From Chamaelirium japonicum (Eukaryota > Streptophyta > Magnoliopsida > Liliales > Melanthiaceae): a stretch of DNA of 64,000 nt. The translations under genes and the position numbers were made by a program. Within the stretch, counting starts at the first letter, position 1. Each line of letters begins with the position of its first letter. The notes under the pieces were generated by a model. It was not told where the DNA came from. It made no database searches and worked only from the letters and a program-made list of their open reading frames with translations. Where the stretch lies: positions 53,618,428 to 53,682,427 of the forward strand of contig OX393552.1 of NCBI GenBank assembly GCA_947650365.1, read 5' to 3'. Shown here piece by piece: positions 11,461-23,888 of the stretch.

Positions 11461-12060
11461 GATTTCACTGTAGCACTATAGTGATTTCACTGTAGCAGTG
11501 ATTTCATTTTAATTGCTATGGTAAAACCACTGTAGCAGCTTAGTGATTCCATTGTAGCAACCGAATTGATACTCCAGAATCACTGTAGCAGCTACAGTAA
11601 TTTTTGGAGTATCACTTCGGGTAGGAGAGTCAATTCGGTTGCTATAGTGAATCATTTTTGCAATCGAATTGAAACTTTGACTGAATTGATACTCCAGAAT
11701 CACTGTAGCAAATTAACAATTCTAGAGTATCAATTCATGTTAGCAGGATAGTCAACCGTCCGAATTGATACTCTAGAATCACTGTAGCAGCTAAAATAAT
11801 TTTTGGGGTATCACTTGGGGTAGCAGAGTATCAATTCGATTGCTATAGTGAAATCATTATAGCAATCGAATTGATACTCTACTGACCAAATTGATATTTT
11901 AGAATCATTGTAGCAGATTAACAATTCTTTAACAATTTTGGAGTATCAATACGGATAAAAAGGGTATCGATTTGGTTGCTATAGTGATGTCACTATAGCT
12001 CCTATAGTAATTTCACTATAGCAATAGATTGATATTTTGCTCTAGTGAAATCCTATATCT
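11461..12060. repeat. CTGTAGCAGCTACAG palindromic repeat cluster, block 1
   Basis: Many copies of CACTGTAGCA(G/A)CTACAGTGA-like words and their reverse complements, mixed with GAATTGATACTCCAGAATCACTG and GGAGTATCAATTCGG. The motif is self-complementary, so the block can fold extensively. Confidence 0.8.
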
Positions 12061-13996
12061 GTCACTGTACAAGCACTTGATTCTCAGTAGCCCAAGGAAT
12101 AATACACAGAAGGGTATTTTGTCTAGACTGGAGCTTAAAAGCATCTCCTTAAAAGAGGTTGTCACCAAGTCCCCCCTTTTTTAATTATAACTCATTGAAC
12201 CTCTCTGTATTGGTCCGAACCCAATCTGACCCGACTTGACAATCCAAAGTATGTATACCCAGGTGGGTCTGGGCTTAGACTCTTGATCCAAGGACCAAAC
12301 CAATGAGCTTGATGGGCCATCCGGACGTCATTTTTCTTGGCCCAACCCGAACATGTCCGATGCAATTCATGCCCGACTTGACAAGACCGACCCAGACCGA
12401 TTTGCAGCCATAGTTGGCCGGGTCAAAGTAGTCAAAAAATTGCAGGGTAAAAAATCAGTGCATGATCTTCATGACTCTTGAGATGAATGAAAATAGTGTT
12501 GCTATTTGCACCCACAAAATTACCAAAAACCCCTATTTGATACAAGCACCTCGGCCCATTTCTATATTCTACTAAGGCCCCATTTTGACAGGCACCCCAC
12601 AAAAGGTTCACCTCCTCCTCCCCCTCCTCCTCCTTGATTCGATCACCGCTATTGTCGTCGCGTCTATCCTCGTCTCACTTTCCTCCTCGCTATCAACATC
12701 GGCAGTGGTGCGGGGAACCGACGACACTTGCAGCCGAGACAGAGGTGCCCATATCAAAATGGCTGGGAGGCCCAGGGGACCGAACTGGTGTTTCCTTTTT
12801 TGTTAAGTTGGGGTTATAGTAATTCGTGGTGTCCAACTCCAAATAGCAATACCCAAAGAAAATCCCGAAAAGGAGCTAGTAAAGTAAATGGATAAAGTAC
12901 AATATAAGTAACAATAACTATAAGCAACTCCTGATTTGATGTAGCTGCTTCTATTTAGCAGTAAAGTAAACAAAAGTTTTATTTTACATTTGAAAAACTT
13001 GTTTGTTTCCACCAGTAAAGTAAGATCATTATTTACTTCACTTTACATACACATGTTTGGATTCAATAGTAAAAATAATTGTTTCTTGGCAATTCAATAC
13101 ATTAACATGTTTGGATTCAATAGTAAAAATAATTGTTTCTTGGCAATTCAATACATTAACATGTTTGGGTTTTTTTATGGAAATAAAAGGATTCCCGTGA
13201 ACTTGACATCAACGGCCAAGATCCGCATGCACATCAGAGGCAATTGAAAGAGGACCACATATTACCACATCAAGTAGGGATAGAATTTAAACAAATCCAA
13301 TCCAATTCATGTAAATTGAACAGCAGAATTACAAAGAAGGCCTAAAGAAGCAGAAATAGAACCCCATCAAGTCGGGATAGAATTGTATCCCACATCCAAT
13401 ACTCGTTACCTTTAACCATTTCTCCCAAACTTCTGGTGGTACCGTTACTCTTTCGCTTTCATTGTCGAACCCGAAGTCACAATGTGGCAAGGAAAGAACA
13501 ATTCTAGAAGCATATTTGAATGAAAAAAGAAAATGCTGAGATATAACTAGATCAAACTACTAATAAAGGACTTCATAACTCCCAAAATATCTTGAATCTG
13601 ATCCACATATAAAACATGCAAGGACAATCCTGAGCGAAAAATCAGATCCATGAGATTAACGCATATGGATCATGTTTTTTAACACGATCAACCTTACAGA
13701 TGATAAATCGATGGAACGAATTGGATATATAACAAAACTAGACGAAATCTTAGTTCATAATTTTTTTAAAATTTCTGTTTGTATTCAAGAGAAGTTGGGG
13801 ATTTTCTCAAATCGTCCAGAGGGAATCAACAGTCAAGAGGGAGACAACTGTCGAATCCCCAAATCCCTAGATTAGGTTTTTAGAAAATTGGGGATTTCGT
13901 TTGTTGCAAATGACAGATCCAAAACAAAATGCCCTCAACGATAGATCCCCAAATCCCCAATTCAAAACCCCCCCAAAAAATGGAAAACATGATGGG

Positions 13997-13999
<3 letters not shown>
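12061..13999. other. No gene; includes a 54-bp tandem repeat
   Basis: 12,180-12,430 holds CCCGACTTGAC/GGGCC-rich text like hAT MITE interiors but without resolvable ends. 13,051-13,170 holds two and a bit copies of a 54-bp unit starting ACATGTTTGGATTCAATAG (starts 13,051, 13,105 and 13,159). The rest shows nothing recognised. Confidence 0.65.
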
Positions 14000-14043
<44 letters not shown>

Positions 14044-15414
14044 CTGATGAGGCTGGGGATGGGGACGACGTCGATCGGGGACGGGGATGATCGTCTCTCT
14101 TCCTACCAGCCGATGAGCACCGAAACCCGACAAACCAGCAGCCAACACCTATGCGGCAGCCCAAGTAAATTTTTCGGCAAATTCTGTTTGGTATAAGGCA
14201 CATGCCATTTCTCTGTTTCTTGCCTAAAGCTTGTGCAGAATGTGATGGCACAATCTTATGTAAAAACTGCGTTTGGTATATGGCACAAAAATCTTACTGA
14301 ACCCAGATTCTTTGGCACAGAAACACAGAAATAGCGTTTGGTATGTAGCAAGATAGAGCATACGACAAAAAAATTAAAGAAATAATATTTCACGATCCAA
14401 CAACTAAATTATTTGTTCAAAAACAGAATTAAAATATTGTTCGACTTCTTAAAATATTTAATATTTTAATAATAAAATTTTAAAATAAAATATATGTCAA
14501 TATAATCAAATATTTCGACGATGTGCATAAAGAAGATCCGCTATCTGGTCACGTTGCTGTGAGATCTCCAATCGTCCAGCTGTTGTCCCTATCTCAATAG
14601 GACCATTTTGGGGAATGAGATCCCTAACCAAATAGACCGGTTCGGTTCGGTTATGAACACCCCTAACTTTTACGATAGAGCAGATTCTTTGACACAGAAA
14701 CACAGAAATAGTGTTTGTTATGCAGTAAGATAGAACATACAATTACGATAGGGTCAACGGATCAATAAAAAAAATGATTCTAATGATTATGGATCATAAA
14801 TTTCAAACTCAACTTTTTTTTCTTTCCTTGAGGTTTAAATTAAAATTTTTCAATTTTACTTCTCATATACTTAAACGTCTTCTTTTTTATTAATGGTCTG
14901 GTTTATGATTGACACATGCACTTGTCCAATTTAACAATGACCATGTCCAGATCTAAAGTTCAGCCTACTTGCAAACTAATATCTGCATCACCTAACATGA
15001 GAAATCCTGAATTCCTGGTAGGAGTTTGAAATGTTTGAGAGGGTCTGGGTGGAATTGGAGGGAACCCAAGAGAAATCTGAGATGTTGGGGTGAGCCTGCA
15101 TGGGTCGAACTTGAGGGACCCATTTCAGAATTCCTCCACAATTTCTAGATTTTTCTGTTAGAAATATGAGATTTTTGGTTTCTGCTATAAATTTGAGATG
15201 TTCGGGTGACTCTGGGTCGAACTAAAAGGAACCCATTTGAGAATTCCTCTACAATTCCCAGATTTTCTCTTAGAAATCTGAGATTTTTGGGCGAGCCTGT
15301 GTGGAATTGGAGTGGAATCCATGTGAGAATTCTCTTATGGGATGGGTTTGGCACAAGGTTTGGTCCGGAGAGTTCTCCAAAACTCATCTTCTACCGACAT
15401 CCACGACGGCAATG

Positions 15415-15478
<64 letters not shown>

Positions 15479-15540
15479 CTCAAGAAGGGCCGATCGATCG
15501 GGATGGTGCCGTGGATAACAGGAGGCCGATCGGGTTTTCT

Positions 15541-15571
<31 letters not shown>

Positions 15572-16000
15572 GAGGGAGGGAGAGTACCTGAAGAAGGGGC
15601 CGATCGGGATGGTGCCGCGGATAAGGACGATCAGGTTTTCTGAAGAAAGGGAGTTGGGGGGATAAGGACGCTAATTGGGATTTCTGAGATAGGCAGTTGG
15701 GGCCGTCGGGCACAACAAGGTTTTGGGGGGCACGGTTAAATGCTACGTCTCGCTCGGGTTCCACTATCACAACCCGGGGAGCGATAAAAATCTGTTCCGA
15801 TATTTCTCGATCTGCGGCACGGTAATTCTTAGGCACACGGAACAGACTCAACCTATTACACCAACCAAACAGGTTCTTGTGCCGCGGGCACAAAATCCTG
15901 GTCAGAATTGTGCCCGCGGCATGATACCAAACAGCCCCTTAGGTCCTTTAACTATTTTGCAATATTAGCCGCAGTACATCATAATTTGTTATATTAGCTA
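14000..16000. repeat. Repeat-rich stretch: (GA)n, direct repeats, GTTTGGTAT segments
   Basis: (GA)n at 14,000-14,041, 15,417-15,475 and 15,541-15,569. A direct repeat of about 60 bp (ACACAGAAATAG.GTTTG.TATG.AG) at 14,308-14,366 and 14,681-14,745. Imperfect tandem copies of about 110 bp (AAATCTGAGAT.TT.GGGTGAGCCTG) at 15,009-15,345. GTTTGGTATAAGGCACA near 14,190 is mirrored by GCGGCATGATACCAAACAGC near 15,917, possibly the ends of an old element. Confidence 0.6.
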
Positions 16001-16116
16001 AGGTCCCTACTAATATACATTCGTATTCACAAAGAAGGAGTACAAGTCTTTACTTGAGCTATATTTTAAAATTAACGTGTCATACAACTAAAAAGTCATC
16101 TCACAAAATGGATTTA

Positions 16117-16579
16117 GAGCATCTCCAACGACCTCCAAAAAGAACTCTGAATGAGGACATGGCTTTCTGAGCGAATTGATGGCGCTCCAATTAACTCTGT
16201 TCGGTACTCTGAAGACTGACTTGGCGTTCCACATAGGACCTGCTTGGTCGGAACCTCTATACAGCTCCACATACAACAGAGGTCCTACGGAGCCTCCGAA
16301 CGAATTAATTAATATATTTTTTTTATAAAAACCCCTTATCTTTTTACAAATAATTTTTTATATGTCCAACGGTGCATGCATTGTCCAACGGTTATTTTTT
16401 TACCCGTTTGATGTAAGTTTGGAGGGTTTGGATAAGTTACAAATGTGGGTGGGGGGGTAAAATGGCTAGGATTTGGAGGGGACCTTCTCTCAACTAGGAT
16501 ATTTCGACAAGGTGGCTGCCAAAATGGGGCCCACAGTGCTTAGGAGGTGCTCCTAGTTCGGACGCCATTGGAGATGCCC
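16117..16579. mobile_element. PIF/Harbinger (Tourist)-like MITE
   Basis: 463 bp from GAGCATCTCCAACGACC to GCCATTGGAGATGCCC, with TIRs GAGCATCTCCAACG/GGGCATCTCCAATG and TTA on both sides (16,114-16,116; 16,580-16,582). The GCATCTCCAA terminus and TTA target are characteristic of plant Tourist-like elements. Confidence 0.85.
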
Positions 16580-16849
16580 TTACGTCAAACTTCTCCTAAT
16601 TTTTTTTTGGATAAATGGATGTTAGGTCCCAGGAAAGAGATCGGTTTTATTAAGATGAGACTTTCATTTGTTTGCTTATAAATAGTCCACCAAATTAAGG
16701 TAGATGACAAGCTAATCATTTTTCATATTTTCAGCATTACAACGATACATTTGAAACGGGTTATGATAACGTGATTTTTAAAAATAACAAATGTATCCTT
16801 GTGCCCATCCATCCTCATCTTGTTGGAAACCCTCAGCTCCCACCTTGGC

Positions 16850-17140
16850 TCCTCACACCTCACATCTTCCTTTTCCTCTCCCTTTTCACTTGCCGAAACC
16901 TGCTCCAATACCTCCGACTTGCCGGAACCACCTCTGCTTCTTACACTTGCTTCTTCCTTTTTTCTCCTTTGACACTTGTCGGAACCCCCTCCAACCTATC
17001 CTCCCACTCGTCGGAACCCCCTTCCACCCCACCTCCATCCTACACACATTGCCTCTTTCTTTTTCTCTCCCTTGTCACTTGCCGGAACCCCCTCCAACCC
17101 CTCCTCCCACTCATCGGAACCCCCTCTGCCCCCACCTACG
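16850..17140. repeat. Short C-rich repeats (CGGAACCCCCTCCAACC)
   Basis: Five or so imperfect copies of GTCGGAACCCCCTCCAACCC separated by TCCTCCCACTC. They generate proline-rich frames on the plus strand, judged artefactual. Confidence 0.6.
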
Positions 17141-18180
17141 CCCTCACTGTGGTTGCTACAGTGAAATCATTGTAGCACTGAGTACCATTTGGCATATTTG
17201 AGTACCATTTGAAATCACTGTAGCAACCACGGTGAATCACTGTAGCTGCTACAGTGAAATCATTGTAGCAGCTATTGTGGTTTAACATGGTACTCAAATA
17301 TATGAAATGGTACTCAGGAAAATTAAGTATCATTTCATATATCTGAGTATCATTTTAAATCACTGTAGTTAGGGTTACAACTTAGGCGGCCCAACCCAAT
17401 CCCAACCCGAATTTGGGCGGGCTTGGGTTGGGATTTTACTTGTATGGCTTGGGCTTGGGTTGGAAAATCCCAAACCGACCTCAATTCGGATTGGGCTTGG
17501 GCATAACCGTAGAGGCTTCAGGCAACCCAACCCAACCGAAAATCCGACCATTTAGTAAATAATATTTAATATAATATAATATTGAATAGGTTTGATCAGA
17601 ATCCATATGTTGGATCATCCGTTGAATACAAGTTGAGGTTGTACTGTGGTGGAACTATGATAGATATTTATCCCGCTTCTAATGGCCATTGTTGGATGGG
17701 CATTTATCCATCCAACGATGGACCATCACCTATATAAGAATGCAAAGACTTGATTTATGTATTGTATTATCGCAAAGGAAGTGTTATATATTGATTTTTT
17801 CTCCTCTACCATGTTGAATCTGGCTAACTCGCCCGCACAACCCGATCAACCCGGCCAACCCGACGGGTTGGGCTTGGGCAGTGGATTCAACCTCTTGGGT
17901 TGGGCATGGGTTGACCCCTCAACACGCCCGAGTTGCAGTCCTAACTGTAGCAGCTACATGATAATTATCATACGTAGCTGCTACAGTAATTTCACTATAG
18001 CAGCTACAATGATTTGAAATGATACTCAAAAATATTAAATGACACTCAGTACTATACTAATTTTACTGTAGCAGTCACGACGAAATCCATGTAGTAGCGA
18101 CATCAAAAATCATTGTAGCAGTTACAGTGATTCCACTGTAGCAGTTACAGTGATTCCACTATAGCGTCGATAGTGATTTC
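17141..18180. repeat. CTGTAGCAGCTACAG palindromic repeat cluster, block 2
   Basis: Same words as at 11,461-12,060 (CACTGTAGCAACCACGGTG, GCTGCTACAGTGAAATCA), in two parts split by the hAT element at 17,370-17,943; contains TGAGTACCATTTGAAATCAC spacers. Confidence 0.75.
17370..17943. mobile_element. hAT-type non-autonomous element in CTGTAGC array
   Basis: 574 bp from TAGGGTTACAACTTAGG to CGAGTTGCAGTCCTA (inverse TAGGACTGCAACTCG). Flanked by ACTGTAGT (17,362-17,369) and ACTGTAGC (17,944-17,951), 7 of 8 identical. Rich in CCCAACCCAA/GGCTTGGGTTGGG. Because the host array itself contains ACTGTAGC, the TSD alone is weaker evidence, but the TIRs support it. Confidence 0.72.
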
Positions 18181-18402
18181 ACTATTTGTGTCAAAATTGT
18201 GAGGGTGTGACATCTTTGGTTAACATAATGGTAATTTGATAAATATGACAATTGTCCATGGGCATGTGTCTTTTTGCTAGCTGCTAGACTTAATGCAATT
18301 TGTTCTTTTAATTTGGATCTACAACATGAGAGTATTTTTGTCAAGACCTACACTTAACAGAATGTTGTCATAGGGACTTATCATTAAGTCCCCCCTTTTT
18401 TT

Positions 18403-19529
18403 GAGGTTTTCCCCAAAATGAGCACCAACTTTGTAGTGTTGTCCAAATTGAGCCCACTCCAAATTGTTACTTTTGTAGGCATAGTCATTTGAGAAATCAG
18501 TCACACACATATATTTTAGTTTTTTTGGTCCTTTCTACCTCTAAAATCCAATGTGACTCAGTCCCTTATAGTGATAGACTTGTGGCCAGCGCCTATCACC
18601 GTGATCCCCACATCGACAACCATCCACCATCGCAATCGCTCCTGCCGCCCCCCCCCGGCCACCCCCCCCCCCCCCCCGTCGTGGCAACTGCTAGTGGTAT
18701 TTGTCGTCACTTTTGGCCACCACCGCTACCACCATCACTGTTCAAAAGATTTTTTTTTTGCAAGTTTGCAGCCGCCGCAAGATTTTACGGTGGCGCAACT
18801 TGTGCCATCACCGTTCAAAGGGAATTTTTTTTTTTTGCAAGTTTGCATCTGCGTCAACTTTGTTGCGACGGGTTCAACTTATGCCACTGTCATTTAAAGG
18901 AAAAAAAGAATTTGCAGGTTTTCGGCCGCCGCAACTTTATTGCGGCCGTCGTTACTTGTGCCACCATCATTCAAAAGAAGAAAAAAAAAAAGTTTGCGAC
19001 GGACACCACTTGTGCTGATATACATCCGAGGTTATCATGGAGGTGTTGGAGAGGTGAGGAAATGTAGTAGCAATCTTACATAGATGAGTACGAGAAACTC
19101 GTAATCCGGATGAACACTCATAAGCCAATGTCCATGGAGTTCATTTGATCCCAGTTAGTTTTCTTTCTTTCTTTTTTAGCAGAAATGATCTTAGTTTACT
19201 GAAATCTTTGTTTTCGGTGAATAATTTGCACTTCTTCTCTCCTATATTCTTTGCTCTCAACTGAAGAAAACCTATCAACAATCAACTCTTGGACAAAGGA
19301 TCGGCCATGGGACGCGGCTTTGAGGCAGACGGGAGCGGAGTCAACAGATCCACAAGTCAAATTGCTTTATCAGACAGTTCATAAGGAATGGCATGTTGAA
19401 ACAAATTGAAATTAAAATTAATGATAATTTGGTCCTAAAAAAGTTAGGTGACTAAAAAAATAATAACTTTTGGAGTGGGCTCGGTTTGGATAATACGACA
19501 AAGTTGGTGCTCATTTCGAGAAAAGCCTC
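18403..19529. mobile_element. MULE-like element with about 80-100-bp TIRs
   Basis: The left end GAGGTTTTCCCCAAAATGAGCA...CCAACTTTGTAGTGTTGTCC is mirrored by the right end (inverse GAGGCTTTTCTCGAAATGAG...CCAACTTTGTCGTATTATCC). Both continue GAGCCCACTCCAAA, giving TIRs of about 80 bp (18,403-18,480; 19,450-19,529). The interior has a C run (18,661-18,677) and three degenerate TTTGCAAGTTTGCAGCCGCCGC-like repeats. No transposase. A 9-bp TSD could not be verified because both flanks are T-rich. Confidence 0.65.
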
Positions 19530-20690
19530 TCTTTTCTTTGGCAATTGTAGCCCCATGTGATTGAGTTTACGTAAATGATCATTTTGAGTTACTTGGATTT
19601 TTCCAAGAAATTAAAAGCTTCTACAAGTAAATACAAAGTAAGAGCTCGGGTTTACTTTATTATCTTAAATATAAAAATACACAATAAAATGTAATTTTTT
19701 CGGATTAGTTACTTTGCTAGATCTTATTTTTTCAGAACGACACCCTTTTCCTCTGCTTTCAGGCTAGTAGTAGATTTTCTTTGAAGTCGGGCGGCCACCA
19801 TGACCTGAGACTGTAGGCGCAAACAAGAGTTTCAGAGTCCATCCAAGCGCAAGCGCCGTCGTCAAAGTTTCAACCCTTAGATCTATCGATGCAACGTCTT
19901 CATGGTATAGGGCTATAGAGGGGAGAGGTGCTGGGATTTTATGCTATTATAGCATGCATTCAAGGTTACTAGCAAGAGATGATAGTGTAGCAATCTAGTT
20001 AAGAAACTAACAATTGTAATGCTCTAGCTAAGTTCACGATCCATGAACGAGTCGGTTTTTCTTCGTTTTCTGTCCCAAACTGTATTTCCTCCCTACTCTC
20101 TTCGTAGAAATTGCAGTTGAATAATTGTAATATTCCTCCTTTGTTTGGGCTGAGGCGTCATAAATAGAACCCCCGTAGTTCCTACTAAAAAAAAATTTGA
20201 ACTACAGGTGAGGGGGATTAGCATGCAGAGGTTTACCACAACAATCTAACTAGAGTTTGGATGGGACCTAAACATCTATAGGTATGGAAAATGGGGGAAA
20301 TGAGGGAAGGAGAGAAGATAGATTTAGCAGTAGTTGAGGCTTGTGCAATCACAATGTCTTAAAAAGCTATTTCACCGCCTTGGTAGGTGCTTGAAGGCCT
20401 TGACGACAGCTCCTCAAGGTTCGACGACTCAGACCCACCTTGAGCATTGAAGGGAATCCCGTTAGAACTCTCAACATACTCCAGACAGCAACCAAACAAG
20501 AACGAGAACGGGGCAAAGAGAGTGGAGAGTGCTCTTGGATTTTGATGTTGTGTTTCTAGCTTCCCTGGGCCCTCTCTTATATTGAGGTCCTTAGTCATAA
20601 CATTTCCCAACTTAGCTCATCACATGCAGCAACGTTTCCCACATTGAAGAGCATCCATTGCTTTGTTGGCTATAACAGTTCCATGCGTCC
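19530..20690. other. No recognised feature
   Basis: Mixed-composition DNA with no domain, TIR or repeat that I could resolve. A short minus-strand frame at 20,359-20,610 is not recognised. Confidence 0.55.
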
Positions 20691-20695
20691 AGGTT

Positions 20696-23600
20696 TGTGG
20701 GCACCGAAATTAGCCCACGGGTCGAACCCGACCCGCACACATGAAATTGGCCCGCACACAACGGCCCGCATGCAAACTCGGCCCGCACACAATGACCCAC
20801 ATGCGAACACGGCCCGCGCACAACGGCTCGCATGCGAACACGGCCCGCACATAACGGCCCGCATGCAAACTCGGTCCGCACGCAACGGCCCGCACACAAC
20901 GGCCAACATATGAAGCGGACCTAACTCAACTCAAACGGGCCCCACCGGACCCGTAACTCGAACACAAAAAGGGGACCCACCGGCCCCCCTTCATGGAAAA
21001 CCGTGCCCCCTCCCCATGGGGAGGTGTGGCCGGCCATAAAGGGAAGAAAAGAAAAAAAAAAAGAAAAAAAAAGAAAAAAGAAAAAAAAATCATAACCGCC
21101 TCGATGCGGGGGGAGGCGGTGTGGATGTCTACACAACCGTAGATCCGCGACGATCCCTCGAACCGACGGACAAGATGACGTCGTGTCGCCATGCAATCCG
21201 AAAGTGCAAAGATGACAACTCAATCTTCAAAGATCAAGTCACGTCATGCCCATAACCATCCCCACAACATAGGGAAACAAATCAAGGTTGGTTCCCCCAA
21301 ATAAGGCAAACATATCTTGATGGTTATGGGGGGAGATATTGGATGAAACAAAAAGATTTCAGTCATATCTCTCCCAACCTCCCTCCTTCGCCTATAAATA
21401 GAAGGGGTGGGGGAAGGCATCAAAGGTCGGAAGGCTGAAGACGAGAGGACTCTGCAAAAAGGAGCTCCAACGCTTGAAGACCGAAGGCTTCACGAGGCAC
21501 GGCAAGCGCGTCCTACGGGAACACTTAGCCCCTCAAGTCCTCATCAACGTGAAGACCTTGCACTCGAAGATCAACCTTCGACTCCTCGCACGAAGAAGAA
21601 AGCCCAGAGAATGAGACCTGGAGTCGTCGTCACCCCGGCTTCTCCAATGATCTTCATCAACTTCGAAGACGCCATAAGCAAAGGCCAAAGAAGAAGATCG
21701 AAGCCGACAACACCCCGTCGTCTTCAACAAAGGCGTCGACTCCTCGCACGAAGAAGAAAGCTTGGAGAAGAAGGCCTGAAGTCGGTGCTACCCCTGCCGT
21801 CTTCATCAACAAAAGCCGACGCTACAACCATCGCACGGAGATCGGTTCTACCCCCGCCGTCTTTAAAAGAAGCGTTCGACTCCGATCACGCCAAAGAAGC
21901 CCGGATAAGAAGAGAAGTCACAACCGTCGCCAGGTTGAAAGCTGAAGAGGAAAAGGCTCTGCAAAAAGGAGCTCCAACGCTTGAAGACTGAAGGCTTAAC
22001 GAGGCATGGCAAGCGCGTCCTACGGGAACGCTTAGCCCATCAAGTCCTCATCAAAGCAGAAGCCTTGCACTCGAAGATCAAAGCTTCGACTCCTCGCACG
22101 AAGAAGAAAGCTTAGAGAAAAAGGCCCGGAGTCGTCACCATCCCGACGTCTCCAACAATCTTCATTAACTCCGAAGACGCCATAAGCAAAGGTCGGAGAA
22201 GAAGATCGAAGCCGACAACACCCCGTCGTCTTCAACAAAGGCGTCGACTCCTCGTACGAAGAAGAAAGCTTGGAGAAGAAGGCCTAAAGCCGGTACTACC
22301 CCCGCCGTCTTCATCAACAAAAATCAACGCTACAACCGTCGCACGAAGACCGGTGCTACCCCCACCGTCTTCATCAACGAAAGCTGACGCTACAATCGTC
22401 GCATGGAGATTGGTGCTACCCCCTCCGTCTTCAAAAGAAGCCTTCGACTCCGATCACACCAAAGAAGCCCGGAGAAGAAGAGAAGTCACAACCGTCGCTA
22501 GTCCGAAGGCTGAAGACGAGAGGGCTATGCAAAAAGGAGATCCAACGCTTGAAGACCGAAGGCTTCACGAGACACGGCAAGCGCATCCTACGGGAACACT
22601 TAGCCCATCAAGTCCTCATCAACGTGAAGACCTTGCACTCGAAGATCAACCTTCGACTCCTCGCACGAAGAAGAAGACCCGGAGTCGTCGTCACCTCGAC
22701 TTCTCCAACGATCTTCATCAATTCCGAAGACACCATAAGTAAAGGCCGGATAAGAAGATCGAAGCCGACAACACCCGTCATCTTCAACAAAGACGTCAAC
22801 TCCTCGCACGAAGAAGAAAGCTTGGAGAAGAAGGCCTGAAGTCGGTGCTACCCCTGCCGTCTTCATCAACAAAAGCCGACGCTACAACCGTCACACGAAG
22901 ATCGGTGCTACTGCTGCCATCTTCATCAACAAAAGCTGACGCTACAACCATCGCACGAAGATCGGTGCCACCCCCGCCGTCTTCATCAACAAAAGCCGAC
23001 GCTACAATCGTCGCACGAAGATCGGTGCCACCCCCGCCGTCTTCATCAACAAAAGCCGACGCTACAACTATCGCACGGAGATCAGTGCTACCCCCGCCAT
23101 CTTTAAAAGAAACCTTCAACTCCGATCACGCCAAAGAAGCTCGGAGAAGAAGAGAAGCCAAGCTAATGCCACAACCGTCGAGGAAGCCGGAAGAATAAAG
23201 AAGCCTTGAAGAAGTAGCCATCGTCGTTCGAGAAGAAGATCGAGTCAAAGCCAAAGCCAAAGCCAACGCAAGAAGTCAAAGCAAAAGCACCGCTAAAGCA
23301 CGTGCCAAAGCCAAGCAACTACAACGATCACGAGCAAAGCACCGCACGTTCTAGCCGATACGATGCAAAATCCGAAAGAACTAAAGCATCGCAAGTCTCT
23401 ACCCGCCTACGTTCAAGCGCAAGCGCCAAAGCAAAGCAAAAGCCAGAGCCACGCCAAAGCCGAAAGCCAAAGCCAAAGCCAAAGCCAAAGCCGACGCCAA
23501 AAGCACGATCGACGCCGCGAACCGACGATCAAGGATGCCGAAGTCTAGCAAGGATCGAGGAAGACACGAAGACCGAGGAACGAATCCCAAAACCTCCCTA

Positions 23601-23883
23601 GCCGAGAAAGCGCGAAGCACGGACGGGACAAAAGCAACGGCCGATACTCCTTAGCCTCTCAAGAAACCCTCACCCTGTAAAGACTTCTGTCCTAGGCAAC
23701 CCCTTCAGAGCTCTCGCACGAATACCACGTAGAGACGCGGATCAAAGGGACCCTCCAGAGAATCTCTCCCACAATCTCCTGATCAAATATTCGCCGCACC
23801 CGGGTCACCACCCCCGAGTCCCGGCATCTGTAATCTCCGTGTGTTTGCAATAAAGACGACCCGGATCTTTTTCTGCGCATACA
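20696..23883 (+). mobile_element. 3.2-kb solo LTR (TSD AGGTT) with internal tandem repeats
   Basis: Begins TGTGGGCACCGAAATTAGCC and ends TTTCTGCGCATACA (TG...CA), with perfect 5-bp duplications AGGTT at 20,691-20,695 and 23,884-23,888. TATAAATA at 21,393-21,400 and AATAAA at 23,849-23,854 mark a promoter and poly(A) signal in plus orientation. The upstream part has CGGCCCGCA/CGCATGC repeats. The long transcribed part has about 510-570-bp repeats (starting near 21,434, 21,943 and 22,517), exact 60-bp units (22,841-23,100) and AAAGCC hexamers (23,240-23,500). Size and GC content suggest Ty3/gypsy. No internal coding region remains. Confidence 0.9.
21393..21400 (+). promoter_or_regulatory. TATA box of the solo LTR
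   Basis: TATAAATA about 700 bp into the LTR, in the same orientation as the AATAAA signal at 23,849; consistent with the U3/R border. Could still start transcription toward the SWN 3' end. Confidence 0.55.
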
Positions 23884-23888
23884 AGGTT

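Noticed and set aside
12180..12430. hAT MITE rich in CCCGACC/GGGTC words
   Set aside because: No pair of terminal repeats or TSD could be fixed.
18489..19067. 192-codon open frame
   Set aside because: Low-complexity Pro/Phe-rich reading of C runs, T runs and repeats inside the MULE-like element; no domain.
18393..19538. 9-bp TSD for the MULE-like element
   Set aside because: Both flanks are T-rich and agree at only about 5 of 9 bases, so a duplication cannot be claimed.
20612..20913. Cys/His/Arg repeat peptides on both strands
   Set aside because: Translations of CGGCCCGCA/CGCATGCGAAC tandem repeats at the start of the solo LTR.
22841..23110. CRISPR-like array
   Set aside because: The 60-bp units are contiguous tandem repeats without unique spacers, in a plant LTR.
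21407..23601. Long Lys/Arg/Pro-rich open frames on both strands
   Set aside because: They lie inside the tandem repeats of the solo LTR; frames persist because the repeat units are multiples of three, not because of a gene.
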